Shown here one piece after another: positions 25,322-33,774 of a DNA stretch of 64,000 nucleotides. The stretch is from UBA11740 sp049273695. GTDB lineage: Bacteria; Acidobacteriota; Blastocatellia; Pyrinomonadales; Pyrinomonadaceae. Location: NCBI GenBank assembly GCA_049273695.1, contig JBASRE010000005.1:62001-126000 (forward strand), read 5' to 3'. Each line of letters starts with the position of its first letter. Position 1 is the first letter of the stretch. Both the position numbers and the translations under genes were made by a program. The notes under the pieces were generated by a model that did no database searches, had not been told where the DNA came from, and saw only the letters and a list, made by a program, of their open reading frames with translations.

Positions 25322-26098
25322 TTGAAGATTCAACTTTTACCCAGCTCTTTTGACGCCGCCGGAAGGTCTACTCCGGCTCAGCGACTCACGTGCTTCTTGA
25401 TTGACGAGCGCGTAACCGTCGACGCCGGCAGCCTGGGCCTCGCGTTGACTGAACCGCAGCGGCGCACCGTGCGCGATGTGATCGTCACGCACCCGCACAT
25501 GGATCACATCGCGAGCCTTCCGATTTTCGTGGATGACCTGTTTGCCGAGCTAAAAGAACCCATCCGCATTCACGGGACGTCCGAGGTGATTGCCCTGCTT
25601 GAACGCGATGTCTTCAACGACAATGTCTATCCGCGCTTTGCGGAGCTGCGGAATCAGCACGGGCCGGTGATGAGGTATGTACCGTTCAAAACCGGCGAGC
25701 CATTCACAGTCGCCCACCTCACGGTCCTCGCAGTGAAGGTCAATCACATCGTTCCGACCGTTGGACTGCTGGTTTCTGATGGCCGATCGTCGGTCTTGTT
25801 TAGTTCGGACACGGCGGAAACTGACGAGCTTTGGGAAGTGGCCAACCGCGCACCGCGCCTCGATGCGCTGCTGATCGAAGCATCGTTTCCCAACTCAATG
25901 CGCGAGCTGGCGAAAGTCTCGAAGCACCTGACTCCAGAGACGATGGCCCAGGAATTACGCAAACTGGATCACAACGGAATCGATATTTTGGCAGTGCATG
26001 TGAAGCCCGCCTATCGCGCGAAGGTGATTGAGGAAATCGAAGCGCTGGGGATCGAAAAGTTAAGCGTGATGGAGGCGGGAAGAGTTTACGAGTGGTAG
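25322..26098 (+). CDS. MBL-fold hydrolase, class II cAMP phosphodiesterase-like
   Basis: A 258-residue metallo-beta-lactamase-fold protein. The metal motif VTHPHMDHIASLPIF (HxHxDH) lies near residue 60; later ligands are in VKVNHIVPTVGLLV and VLFSSDTAETDELW, and the last histidine is in DILAVHVKPAY. The pattern matches class II 3',5'-cyclic nucleotide phosphodiesterases and related MBL hydrolases; the substrate is unproved. The start is a TTG at 25322, with a TATACT box at 25273-25278. Its stop codon is immediately followed by a heptamer array. Confidence 0.85.
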   Translation: MKIQLLPSSFDAAGRSTPAQRLTCFLIDERVTVDAGSLGLALTEPQRRTVRDVIVTHPHMDHIASLPIFVDDLFAELKEPIRIHGTSEVIALLERDVFNDNVYPRFAELRNQHGPVMRYVPFKTGEPFTVAHLTVLAVKVNHIVPTVGLLVSDGRSSVLFSSDTAETDELWEVANRAPRLDALLIEASFPNSMRELAKVSKHLTPETMAQELRKLDHNGIDILAVHVKPAYRAKVIEEIEALGIEKLSVMEAGRVYEW

Positions 26099-26099
26099 C

Positions 26100-26190
26100 G
26101 GCTAAGGGCTAAGGGCTAAGAGCCAAGAGCTTGAGGATGTCTCTTCACGTTTAGCCCTTGGCACTTTGCTCTTTCCCCTTTGCTCTTTTA
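26100..26190. repeat. Inverted AAGNGCY heptamer arrays between convergent genes
   Basis: GGCTAAG occurs three times in tandem directly after the stop codon of the MBL gene, then AGCCAAG (to about 26131). From 26149 to 26190 the complementary strand carries matching heptamers (AAGGGCT, AAGTGCC, AAGAGCA, AAGGGGA, AAGAGCA) running from the stop codon of the opposing gene. The two halves can pair. It probably serves as a bidirectional transcript end. Confidence 0.8.
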
Positions 26191-26487
26191 CCTGACGCGC
26201 TCAAATTCTTTCTCAGCATGCTCACCGGAAAAATTCTCAAGCAACACACGTCCGCTCGGCAGCAGCTCTTGTACTCGGAAGGTTCGTTCTGAACCATCGC
26301 GGCCCGGCATCAACTCGGCTCTGAACACGACTTCCATGCCCGGTCGCGCCCAGATGTTGCCGGTGTCTCGGTCCGTGCGGCGCTTGCGGTGCGCGTTGCT
26401 GCCTCTCATCATCAAAGCTCCAATCGCACCCACCGCGCCCGCTGCCACGGCCACTCCACCTAACAGCCGTTTCGTTGACTTCTTCAT
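26188..26487 (-). CDS. Small membrane-anchored hypothetical protein
   Basis: A 99-residue protein with an N-terminal membrane segment (RLLGGVAVAAGAVGAIGALM), a basic stretch (HRKRRTDRD) and a small beta domain (PGMEVVFRAELMPGRDGSERT, FRVQELLPSGRVLLENFSGE) resembling SH3-like barrels. No named family. Its stop codon forms the end of a heptamer array. Confidence 0.65.
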   Translation of the reverse strand: MKKSTKRLLGGVAVAAGAVGAIGALMMRGSNAHRKRRTDRDTGNIWARPGMEVVFRAELMPGRDGSERTFRVQELLPSGRVLLENFSGEHAEKEFERVR

Positions 26488-26649
26488 GGTCGACTCAGAA
26501 CGTCACCGCGACGTCCACAGTCACCTTGGCAAATCCACCGGGGAACGTCAACTCATTAGCAACCCTCGTTCCCGCACACAAAGAAAGCGCGACGCCGCTT
26601 AGTAAAACCGCGGTTGTCGCGCCTTGATTGTGGAACTAGCCGCCACTCC

Positions 26650-26937
26650 TTAGTGGCACATGGGAACAAGTTTAGCCGCGTTGCTCGGGAAAATGGGCAA
26701 GCCACTCAGAGAGCGTTCAGAGTTAATCTCGGTGAATTGCGCCCATTTCTCGGGAACATCCGCCTCGGGGAAAACCGCCTCTACGGGACATTCGGGGACG
26801 CAGGCGTCACAGTCGATGCACGTCTCGGGATTTATGACGAGCATGTCATCGTCAAGGTGAAAGGCATCCACGGGACAGACCATTGCACAATCTGTGTATC
26901 GGCAGTTAACGCAGGGCTCAGCCACCACGTACGTCAT
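26650..26937 (-). CDS. 7Fe-type ferredoxin (FdxA-like)
   Basis: A 95-residue ferredoxin. The N-terminal MTYVVAEPCVNCRYTDCAMV CPVD and the second set CIDCDACVPECPVEAVF give the cysteine spacing of a [3Fe-4S][4Fe-4S] ferredoxin; the C-terminal PEKWAQFTEINSE is also typical of the family. A GGAGG ribosome binding site lies 10 bases before the ATG. It is an electron carrier in the cytosol; the partner enzyme is not adjacent. Confidence 0.92.
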   Translation of the reverse strand: MTYVVAEPCVNCRYTDCAMVCPVDAFHLDDDMLVINPETCIDCDACVPECPVEAVFPEADVPEKWAQFTEINSERSLSGLPIFPSNAAKLVPMCH

Positions 26938-27024
26938 AAGCGAATCATCCTCCAGGTGTGATTCCGATACTGCGGCTCGAAAAACGCGGTCATCCTAACA
27001 CAGGGCACCCGTCGCGACGCAATT

Positions 27025-27561
27025 TCATTCGCGCGATGATGGGGCCGATTTCCACGCATGGATCGGCGCCCCGTCTTTGAAGTCGTAGAATTCGAGATCG
27101 ATGGCCGCGAACATTTTTGTCAGCATGATTATTTGGCCGGTGTGCATCGAAAAATGTTCGACGACATGGAAGATTGCCGCCAGCGCTGACACGTCGGACT
27201 TCTGAATGGTGAAGCGATCCAGCAATCGGTTGACATCAAAGGCCGCCAACGTAGCGTCAACTTCGTTCAGAGTTTCCCGCAAATGCTGGATGAGTTCGTT
27301 GCGCGGAATAATTTCACGCTGCGCAAACTCCGCGTCGCGGTCGCGCTGGTCAGGCGAGCCTCCCAAACCGACGACGATCCATTGCCGTACATTGCCGCTC
27401 AAATGCAGCAACAGATTACCGATACTGTTTGACTCAGGATTAGCGCGCCACCAGATTTGCTCGTCGCTTAGCAACGCGGCGCATTGTTCGATCTTCGGCA
27501 GGTAATCCGTTAGCAGCAGCGAGCGTGCTTCGGAGATGAATGCCTGGCCAACTTCATTCAT
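27025..27561 (-). CDS. DinB-like (DUF1572) protein
   Basis: A 178-residue helical-bundle protein. WWRANPESNSIGNLLLHLSG NVRQWI has the first metal-ligand histidine, and AIFHVVEHFSMHTGQIIML the other two, matching the DinB/YfiT superfamily. Members bind a divalent metal; some are thiol transferases using mycothiol or bacillithiol, but the exact reaction is not predictable. The gene lies 12 bases downstream of a small basic gene in the same strand and is likely cotranscribed with it. Confidence 0.88.
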   Translation of the reverse strand: MNEVGQAFISEARSLLLTDYLPKIEQCAALLSDEQIWWRANPESNSIGNLLLHLSGNVRQWIVVGLGGSPDQRDRDAEFAQREIIPRNELIQHLRETLNEVDATLAAFDVNRLLDRFTIQKSDVSALAAIFHVVEHFSMHTGQIIMLTKMFAAIDLEFYDFKDGAPIHAWKSAPSSRE

Positions 27562-27573
27562 GCCGAGATTGCC

Positions 27574-27741
27574 TCACTCCTCTTCAGGCCGTCGCTTATG
27601 CTTGGCTTTACGTCTCGCCGGGCTCGCTTTTTCGTCGGGCTTTACGTGCTCGATTGGGTGACCCGGAGGCGCAAGCGGCCGCCGAATCGAACTAATGATC
27701 GACTTCTGGCGGCGACGCTTCTTCGAGCGGGAAGACTTCAT
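27574..27741 (-). CDS. Small basic protein, 55 residues
   Basis: An intact minus-strand ORF of 55 codons ends 12 bases before the DinB-like gene. The product starts MKSSRSKKRRRQKSIISSIR, has PLAPPGHPIEHVKPDEKA in the middle and ends RRKAKHKRRPEEE, so it is strongly basic at both ends. No ribosome binding site is obvious. No family is recognised. Sense composition (many Lys/Arg, a Pro-rich centre) argues for a real gene; the opposing plus-strand frame here is a shadow. Confidence 0.55.
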   Translation of the reverse strand: MKSSRSKKRRRQKSIISSIRRPLAPPGHPIEHVKPDEKASPARRKAKHKRRPEEE

Positions 27742-27833
27742 CGCAGATGCAGGCGGAATCCTGCGCGATGCTATAGCCGCATCCCGAAAGTGTCAATACG
27801 GTTTTTGAGAGTGAAGGTGAAGGGAAGCGAAGC

Positions 27834-28055
27834 TTAGGCTTCGTTCGGCTGCTGTTGGCGCGCGCGGATGAGGTTCTCAATTGCTATCGAGGTTTCCTCA
27901 CGCTGTCTCTTCTGGAAATCGTTCACCCAACCGCTGACGGTCGAAACCATATCGGTCGGCGTCTTGCGTTTGTTCTGACGGGCCGAACGGCGGTTCGGTT
28001 TGGTCAGGACGCGCTCTTCACGCTTAATTACTTTTACAACTTTCTTCTCTGACAT
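27834..28055 (-). CDS. Small basic hypothetical protein, 73 residues
   Basis: MSEKKVVKVIKREERVLTKP opens a basic N-terminal part (NRRSARQNKRK), followed by an amphipathic helix region (MVSTVSGWVNDFQKRQREET, SIAIENLIRARQQ). It looks like a small cytosolic, possibly nucleic-acid-binding protein, but nothing identifies it. No strong ribosome binding site is visible. It precedes the 55-residue gene by about 90 bases. Confidence 0.6.
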   Translation of the reverse strand: MSEKKVVKVIKREERVLTKPNRRSARQNKRKTPTDMVSTVSGWVNDFQKRQREETSIAIENLIRARQQQPNEA

Positions 28056-28265
28056 TGCTTAATTTCAACGTAACTGCTTGCAGCAGGCCGTTGCTTTCTT
28101 GGAAATGAATTTAACGAAAACTAATGACGAAAGTTCCGTGTGGAATTTGCCGTCGTTTTAGGGAAAGCACTACTTAGACGTTCGGCGGAGGCAGTTGGTT
28201 GCAGAACGTTAATTGTCTCTCGATTCGGAGGATAGCACGGCAAACCGGCAAAAAGCCACCGAAAA

Positions 28266-29006
28266 TTAAGCGTGAGCCGATTCCTGCTTGGCGGCCATGT
28301 CCGCCCGCCAAAGCTTCTTCTGCGCCCGATAAGCCAAAATTCCGAGCACAATCACGCCGCCAATGGCGACGTAAGGCAGGGCGCCTTTCAGCGGCCTTGT
28401 CCCAAACTTAACCAGCAAAGCATTGATGATGATAAGGCCGATGCGCATCTCCGTCGGCCCAAAACGCGAGAAGCTGACTTTGAACTCCTCCGTTGTCGCC
28501 AGCATCAGGTATGTGTGAAACATGAAAGCGCTGAAGACGCATAGCACCAGGAGCATGTTGAAGAAGGCTCGCTCCGGGATCAGCAAGGTGTAACCGAGCA
28601 GAATCGAACAGAGGAATCCGTAGTCGAACAAGTGGTCCATGTAGAAGCCCCACTTGCACAAACCTGTGTCGCGATACTTACCGAGCTTTCCGTCAAAATG
28701 ATCGGTGAAGTAATGGAGCACGATCATCAGGTTCACCATCCAAAGCCAGCGCAGGTCAAACTTTGCAAGATAACAAAATCCGACAATGCCTAAAGACCAA
28801 AACGGCGTCAGCAGGGTGAGGTGATAGGTCTCGATCCAGCTCGGAATGCGCGGCAGGACGACGCGCGCCAGCCGGCGCTCAAGGGGCACCAGCAATCCCG
28901 AATTTGATTTGCCGGCGCCGGCAAACTTTTGTTTGCCGTAAACCCGTACCGACCAATCCGGCCCTTGAGTTTCGCTGACTACTGTTACTGCTGCTTCTCC
29001 TGGCAT
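28266..29006 (-). CDS. CDP-alcohol phosphatidyltransferase-like membrane protein
   Basis: A 246-residue membrane protein. The ATG at 29006 follows AGAGGTGAATCAA; a longer frame reaching 29126 adds a non-coding-looking segment. About six membrane helices are present. Residues 102-128 carry the family motif as D-x2-D-G-x2-G-K-...-G-x3-D-x3-D (DHFDGKLGK, then GFYMDHLFD). The usual A-R pair is G-K here, but all four aspartates are kept. It would transfer a phosphoalcohol from a CDP-linked donor in phospholipid synthesis. The substrate is unknown, and the substitution leaves some doubt about activity. Confidence 0.78.
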   Translation of the reverse strand: MPGEAAVTVVSETQGPDWSVRVYGKQKFAGAGKSNSGLLVPLERRLARVVLPRIPSWIETYHLTLLTPFWSLGIVGFCYLAKFDLRWLWMVNLMIVLHYFTDHFDGKLGKYRDTGLCKWGFYMDHLFDYGFLCSILLGYTLLIPERAFFNMLLVLCVFSAFMFHTYLMLATTEEFKVSFSRFGPTEMRIGLIIINALLVKFGTRPLKGALPYVAIGGVIVLGILAYRAQKKLWRADMAAKQESAHA

Positions 29007-29306
29007 TTGATTCACCTCTGCGGAAATGGACCCGTCCAAACATTGGCCTTGAGCAATCGCCGAGCCACGGTTGGGAACGAGGATAGACCTCGGTATGTGC
29101 TGGCTGCGTTTCAGACTAAGAAACAAATCGCCGACAGTTGGAGCATATTATCCGGCGGGTGCACAGACCTAATTTGGAGTGCGCCGGCTCGACGGCGCTT
29201 TGATCTTTTTAGGCGTTATGGCGGGAGCCGAATAGAAAGCGGCGTCTAGGCACCTCACGCGAGATGCTCGCGCGGGGACCCCGCCGCCGCCGCACTCCAA
29301 GCATTG
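29007..29306. repeat. Gene-free stretch with GGAGTGCGCCG hairpin repeats
   Basis: TTGGAGTGCGCCG-GCTCGA-CGGCGCTTTGA at 29173-29202 is a hairpin of the same kind as the one at 36656-36689. The reverse complement of its first half (CGCACTCCAA) recurs at 29291-29300. No ORF is supported here. Confidence 0.65.
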
Positions 29307-29579
29307 CTAGATAAAGACCACGGATTGCGAAGACGGTATCTCGAATCGTTTCCGGCAACGCATATTGCGGCAGGCGAGCATGTCGTCAACGCGCACCATG
29401 TAGTCCCGAGACTTGGCGAACTGAGCGCGTTGGTCTTCGTTCATCCCTCGCGGCGGCGCGGGTTTCTTGCGGCGGGTCAGCCAGCGGACATCGTAATCGC
29501 CGCGCTCGCGGCAGAACGGGCAGACAAAGGACGCCCGCTTGGTTTCTTGTTTCTCGTTGAAAAAGTCGCTTTCGCGCAT
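29307..29579 (-). CDS. Small zinc-ribbon protein
   Basis: A 90-residue protein with two widely spaced cysteine pairs, FVCPFCRERG (C-x2-C) and ACRNMRCRKRF (C-x4-C), typical of a rubredoxin-like or treble-clef zinc site. A basic stretch (VRWLTRRKKPAPPRG) lies between. Its ATG shares one base with the stop codon of the upstream receiver-like gene (TAATG), so translation is coupled. The function is unknown. Confidence 0.72.
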   Translation of the reverse strand: MRESDFFNEKQETKRASFVCPFCRERGDYDVRWLTRRKKPAPPRGMNEDQRAQFAKSRDYMVRVDDMLACRNMRCRKRFEIPSSQSVVFI

Positions 29580-29965
29580 TATTTGTTCATTCCCACTACG
29601 GCCGCCCGCTTATGAAGTACGCGGTGCACCGCGTCAATTAGACGTTCAGGATCTATCGGCGCGGGTTCGTAAGCATCGGCGCCGGCGGCTAAAGCAACAG
29701 TGGGTAGACCGGTTCCCCATTCAGCGACGGCCAGCACCCCGGTAGCCTTTGTCCCAAGAACTTCGCGAACTTGTATGATTAAGTCCGTTCCGTTTTGGCG
29801 CTCATCCAGATGGACGATGACCAAATCAATAAGCGAATCGGTCAGTACCTGAATCGCAGGCGCAGAGTCCGTTACCGATGATACCGCGAAGCCGTTCTGT
29901 TCCAGGCGTTGACGCACCGATCCGTCGAGATTTGCGCCGCCGACAAACAGAATATTTTGAGTCAT
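29579..29965 (-). CDS. Receiver-like protein lacking the phosphoacceptor aspartate
   Basis: A 128-residue single-domain protein with the outline of a response-regulator receiver: NILFVGGANLDGSVRQRLEQ, LIDLVIVHLDERQNGTDLII, GVLAVAEWGTGLPTVALAAG, and ADAYEPAPIDPERLIDAVHR. The residue at the phosphoacceptor position is His (VIVHLDE), the acidic pair after strand 1 is missing and the usual Lys is Pro-flanked. It is therefore probably not phosphorylated and may act as a pseudo-receiver. It is coupled to the zinc-ribbon gene by a TAATG overlap. Confidence 0.72.
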   Translation of the reverse strand: MTQNILFVGGANLDGSVRQRLEQNGFAVSSVTDSAPAIQVLTDSLIDLVIVHLDERQNGTDLIIQVREVLGTKATGVLAVAEWGTGLPTVALAAGADAYEPAPIDPERLIDAVHRVLHKRAAVVGMNK

Positions 29966-29996
29966 CGCGTCAGCAACCGATATAGAATTCCCACTC

Positions 29997-30317
29997 TTAC
30001 CGTTCGCAAAGGTCTCTCAAATACTGAAAACTGTAAATGCCTGTCTCGTGACCGTCGCTCCAGCGAAAGTTCAAAGCGTAGCGGCCGACAATGCTCAAAT
30101 CCCCGATTTCGATTTCATCAGAGACAGCCTGCGGCCGGAGCGTGCGTTGTCCCGTCCATTCGTCAACGCACTGGGCGCAGGGACAGGCCCGCCGAAGCAT
30201 CGGAGCTTCGTATTCGCAAACACGACCGTCAGCCCAGGTTATCCGCAAGCGCGAGTTGCTCTCTTGCGAAATCTCTGTCGGTTCGATCGTTTGGCGTTTT
30301 TGTGCTGCGTCGATCAT
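29997..30317 (-). CDS. DUF971 family protein
   Basis: A 106-residue protein. RLRITWADGRVCEYEAPMLR RACPCAQCVDEWTG is the DUF971 hallmark (also found as the N-terminal domain of gamma-butyrobetaine hydroxylases), with a CPCAQC cysteine cluster that may bind zinc. IVGRYALNFRWSDGHETGIYSF and YLRDLCE complete the family pattern. In other bacteria it is often near iron-sulphur genes. It lies 31 bases upstream of the receiver-like gene in the same strand. Confidence 0.9.
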   Translation of the reverse strand: MIDAAQKRQTIEPTEISQESNSRLRITWADGRVCEYEAPMLRRACPCAQCVDEWTGQRTLRPQAVSDEIEIGDLSIVGRYALNFRWSDGHETGIYSFQYLRDLCER

Positions 30318-30368
30318 AACTAAACAACCATTGCCGCCCGCTATCCCGATTGGCGGGAGCCGGCTGAC

Positions 30369-30707
30369 TTACTGGGCAGTTTCTTCGACTGCACGGGTCA
30401 CCGCGTCGGCAGTGATGCGAAAGTGCGAGGCCGACCACGCCAGCTTGCCTTCGCGCACAACCAGCACCTGCGGGGTCTCGTGCCGTAACGCAAATCGACT
30501 CGCAATCTCGTTCGAAAGAGCGCGTGCCTTCTGCACAGTGACGAGGGCGACGCGCTTTTCCACTTTCGTCATCTCTCGATAGGCCCGCGCGCTGATGCCA
30601 CAGGTGTCGCTGTGCTTGAAGAGTATGACTGGCTGTTCGCCAGACTGGCTTAAAAGCTCATCCAGCCGCTCGGTATCGTTCAGCTCCAGGAATCCGTTTT
30701 CAGTCAT
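30369..30707 (-). CDS. ytxJ: YtxJ-like bacillithiol-system protein
   Basis: A 112-residue thioredoxin-fold protein. QPVILFKHSDTCGISARAYR carries the single active-site cysteine of the YtxJ family, and SRFALRHETPQVLVVREGKL the cis-proline loop; the C-terminal WSASHFRITADAV is also typical. The family is associated with bacillithiol redox chemistry, though this protein alone does not prove that the organism makes bacillithiol. It is first of a four-gene minus-strand operon (YtxJ, DUF971, receiver-like, zinc ribbon) with gaps of 51, 31 and -1 bases. Confidence 0.85.
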   Translation of the reverse strand: MTENGFLELNDTERLDELLSQSGEQPVILFKHSDTCGISARAYREMTKVEKRVALVTVQKARALSNEIASRFALRHETPQVLVVREGKLAWSASHFRITADAVTRAVEETAQ

Positions 30708-30774
30708 AAACTATGCTTCGCATTCATCTTAACTGACCCGCAGGCTGGCCACAATGATGACATCTTAAAAACTG

Positions 30775-30803
30775 TTGACAACTGTTCTCGACGATCCTAG
30801 CCT
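30775..30803 (+). promoter_or_regulatory. Sigma-70-type promoter of the TPR-protease gene
   Basis: TTGACA at 30775-30780 and TAGCCT at 30798-30803 are 17 bases apart. The expected start of transcription is about 70 bases before the ATG at 30881, which itself has an AAAGGAG ribosome binding site. The -35 box is perfect, the -10 box is weak. Confidence 0.5.
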
Positions 30804-30880
30804 ATACGGCATTCTGACCGCCGATGCTCATCCGGTGTAGGTTTTTTGGCTTCAACCTCCTGCGCTAAAAAGGAGACGTA

Positions 30881-33724
30881 ATGAATTCGACTCGCCCCAC
30901 TCTGAGAATGTTCTCCGTTCTCTGGATCTTGTTCGCCCTGCTTAACGTTGATAGCGCCCTCAGTCAAAAACGCAGTAAGACTCAGCGCCCTGTTGAGAGC
31001 CGCGCGGCTGGACTCGTTGAGGCGGCCGACAAGTTAGCGGACGAACGCAAGTGGCCAGAAGCCATCGACGCGTACAAGCTTGCTATTCGCGTTGATCCAA
31101 ATCATGCACCGGCGCACGGCGGGCTCGGCTACGCGTACCTGAATACCGGAAATCCAGAACCTGCGCATGCTGCTTTTAAGGAACAGGTGCGGTTGGCCCC
31201 AAGCGATGCCGGGGCGCATTTCGATCTTGGGTACTACTACAACTTCATGGGGCGTCACGGCGAAGCGTTCGCGCCGCTGGTAAGAGCCACCTCGCTCGAT
31301 CCCGCCTTTGCGGAAGCTTTCTATGAGATTGGCTTTGCCTATCTCAGAGGCACCGACTTTGAAAAATCGATCCCATTTTTCAGAAGCGCCATCCGACTCA
31401 ATCCTGATTATGCTGAGGCGTACTATTCCTTGGGCCAAACGTACGCGCAGTTAGGCAAAGGTGATCTCGCTCAGGCGCAATTGGTGAAGCTGAAGACAGT
31501 AGCTCCAAGGCTCGCGTTGAAACTTGAGAGCGAGATTCCAACAACCCTCGCAAATGCTGAAGCCGAAAAAGCTATGCTCGATCGGGCGCGCGCATCCGCG
31601 AGCGCTGAAACTCCGCCGGCGCCAGTTTCGGGGACCGCACCGCCCGCGTCTGCAAATCAATCTACTGCTGCGCCGCCGAATCGTGAAACTCTGAACCCGT
31701 CGCCGCCTGAGCCCTTCGTCACTAGAGACTCAGCGTCGATCAAGACCCGACCTCGACAATTGCAGGCTTCTCCCAAAATTGAATCCGACCGACCGACAAA
31801 CCTATCCGGGCCAACCGCGCAGAGCAATAGAATCCAGAACCGGCCGGAGATCCCGAGACGTCGCCAACAGCCAGAGACGATTTCACCACCGGTCTCCTCA
31901 AAACCTGTCGGTGATGGCGACTGGACCGAGATCATCCGACAAACAATGCCAGGCGTCGTCAGCATCAGTCTTTACAACGGCGACGGCAAGCTAATGAGTA
32001 CGGGCAGTGGTTTCTTAGTAGCTTCGGATGGAGTTGTGGTGACCAACTATCATGTTATTCAGGCTGGCAGTGCCGCTGTGGTAACGACAAAACAAGGCGA
32101 TAAGTTCGAAGTGACAAGCGTGCTCTCTTACGACCGAGCAAAGGACTTTGCGATTTTGAAGATACCGGCTTTCGATCTCCCCACGGTTTCATTGGGTAAT
32201 TCTAATAACACCGAAGTGGGTGAGAGCGTCCTCGCCATTGGTGATCCCGGCGATCGGAGCGGCTCATTTCCAGCGACTGTTTCTGCCGGCATCATTACTG
32301 CGAAAGGTCGCGAGCTGGAAGGTAGCACGTGGTTACAGACTTCAACGCCCGTCTCCCATGGAAACAGCGGCGGTCCGCTTATCAACCGTCGCGCCGAAGC
32401 TGTCGGAGTGATCTCAAGAGGCAGGAACATCGACGGGCAAAACTTCAATTTTGCGGTGCCGATAAATTTCGTGCGCGGGGGGTTGGGAACTGCGAGTAAG
32501 GTGAGTCTGTCGCAACTGGCGCGCCTCGAAGCAGAGATAGTTCGCGCTGAGCAAGTGGCTAAGTTGGAAGCAATCCGAAAGCTATTTACGAAGTACGAAG
32601 ATCCTGGCGCAATCTACAGCTTGACGGTTATTAAAGAGTGGCGCGTTCAGCGCGGGCGAAGGACGCTCGATAATGGCATGACGGCAGATGAGACGGTTTT
32701 TGCTCCTCAGAACGCTGCGCTGGCGGAAGTTGGAGGATATTTGTCCGAAGGGATGCGGGTCGTTCTCTATTTTCCCGCGCCCGGTGGTGAATTCACCGTG
32801 GATGCAATCGAAACCTTTAAGAATCAATTTCCCGAACTGGCCTTGCGAGGGAATCCCGGTTTTGAGGTTAGCCAGACGGGGATGTTCATTATCAATGAAC
32901 TTCAAGCAAAGGTTTACACAATCGAGGGCAAAGGTCAGAGACTACCGGAAGCTGAACGGAATGTCAGCTATGTTTTCGGAAGTAAAAAGGCAATTGTCCA
33001 GATCGATATAGTTCAACCGGAGAGTAAGATCGCCCTCTTGGAGATTCTCAGCCAGCTTGCCAAGTCATTTGAGTTCAACCCGAGTTTCAGTGCTGGCGCT
33101 GGCCCTTTAGTGACGCCGTCCGGCACGACTGCGACCTCCGCTGTCGTTACGCTCAGAGATCTTGAGTTGAGCTTCCAGAGTAACCTGTTCGACGAGACGA
33201 TTCGCAACGCCAGGCGCTTTCTGCAAACAAATCCCAATAGTCCGCAGGCCCATGGGTATTTGGGCTATTCGTTATTAGTTAAGAAGGACGTTGACAATGC
33301 TGTGGATCATTTGCTGCAGACGATCGTTTTTGGCGAAACGGTAATGCTTCCCGTAAAGAGACTCAGAGAACCTTTGTTAGGGCATGGACTGGATGAGGGA
33401 ACAATCACTTTCACGCGAGATTCAATAATTATTAGAACCGGAAGCTCAATCCACGAGGCTAATTTTTCGGCGATCATGGAATCGAGACTGGGTAACTACA
33501 ACAACACCTGTCCGATTGTGTTCTTAAAGGGAATCTTTTTGGATACGGCGAATAGAAAAGGCAAGCCAGGTGAAAAGGGCTTTAACCTCTTTCCGCCTTC
33601 GGCCGGTCTCCGCGCCGTCCAGCAAGGCCAACTCGTTTACAACGTCGCGGTGTGCAACGACGATGGGACGGTACCAAACGCGGCGGTTAAGCTCTTGTAC
33701 CGTCTTAAGGCAAGAGCCCAATAG
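30881..33724 (+). CDS. Secreted TPR / trypsin-like protease / TPR protein
   Basis: A 947-residue exported protein. A signal peptide (FSVLWILFALLNVDSALSQ) is followed by TPR repeats (about 45-205; WPEAIDAYKLAIRVDPNHAP, AEAFYEIGFAYLRGTDFEKS), a Pro/Ser-rich linker (about 225-340) and an HtrA-like S1C protease domain (about 345-545). The catalytic triad is visible as H391 (NYHVI), D422 (KDFAILK) and S496 (HGNSGGPL). There is no PDZ domain. A 200-residue uncharacterised region and a further TPR-like segment (SPQAHGYLGYSLLVKKDVDN) follow, then a beta-rich end. It converges with the CHAT gene 50 bases away. Confidence 0.88.
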   Translation: MNSTRPTLRMFSVLWILFALLNVDSALSQKRSKTQRPVESRAAGLVEAADKLADERKWPEAIDAYKLAIRVDPNHAPAHGGLGYAYLNTGNPEPAHAAFKEQVRLAPSDAGAHFDLGYYYNFMGRHGEAFAPLVRATSLDPAFAEAFYEIGFAYLRGTDFEKSIPFFRSAIRLNPDYAEAYYSLGQTYAQLGKGDLAQAQLVKLKTVAPRLALKLESEIPTTLANAEAEKAMLDRARASASAETPPAPVSGTAPPASANQSTAAPPNRETLNPSPPEPFVTRDSASIKTRPRQLQASPKIESDRPTNLSGPTAQSNRIQNRPEIPRRRQQPETISPPVSSKPVGDGDWTEIIRQTMPGVVSISLYNGDGKLMSTGSGFLVASDGVVVTNYHVIQAGSAAVVTTKQGDKFEVTSVLSYDRAKDFAILKIPAFDLPTVSLGNSNNTEVGESVLAIGDPGDRSGSFPATVSAGIITAKGRELEGSTWLQTSTPVSHGNSGGPLINRRAEAVGVISRGRNIDGQNFNFAVPINFVRGGLGTASKVSLSQLARLEAEIVRAEQVAKLEAIRKLFTKYEDPGAIYSLTVIKEWRVQRGRRTLDNGMTADETVFAPQNAALAEVGGYLSEGMRVVLYFPAPGGEFTVDAIETFKNQFPELALRGNPGFEVSQTGMFIINELQAKVYTIEGKGQRLPEAERNVSYVFGSKKAIVQIDIVQPESKIALLEILSQLAKSFEFNPSFSAGAGPLVTPSGTTATSAVVTLRDLELSFQSNLFDETIRNARRFLQTNPNSPQAHGYLGYSLLVKKDVDNAVDHLLQTIVFGETVMLPVKRLREPLLGHGLDEGTITFTRDSIIIRTGSSIHEANFSAIMESRLGNYNNTCPIVFLKGIFLDTANRKGKPGEKGFNLFPPSAGLRAVQQGQLVYNVAVCNDDGTVPNAAVKLLYRLKARAQ

Positions 33725-33774
33725 GACTCTTAGCGGCGCTTGGATCGCAAACTGCCTAATCGAGGGCCGAAATC

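Noticed and set aside
27598..27837. 79-codon plus-strand ORF
   Set aside because: The opposite strand holds a closely spaced small gene just upstream of the DinB-like gene, which fits better.
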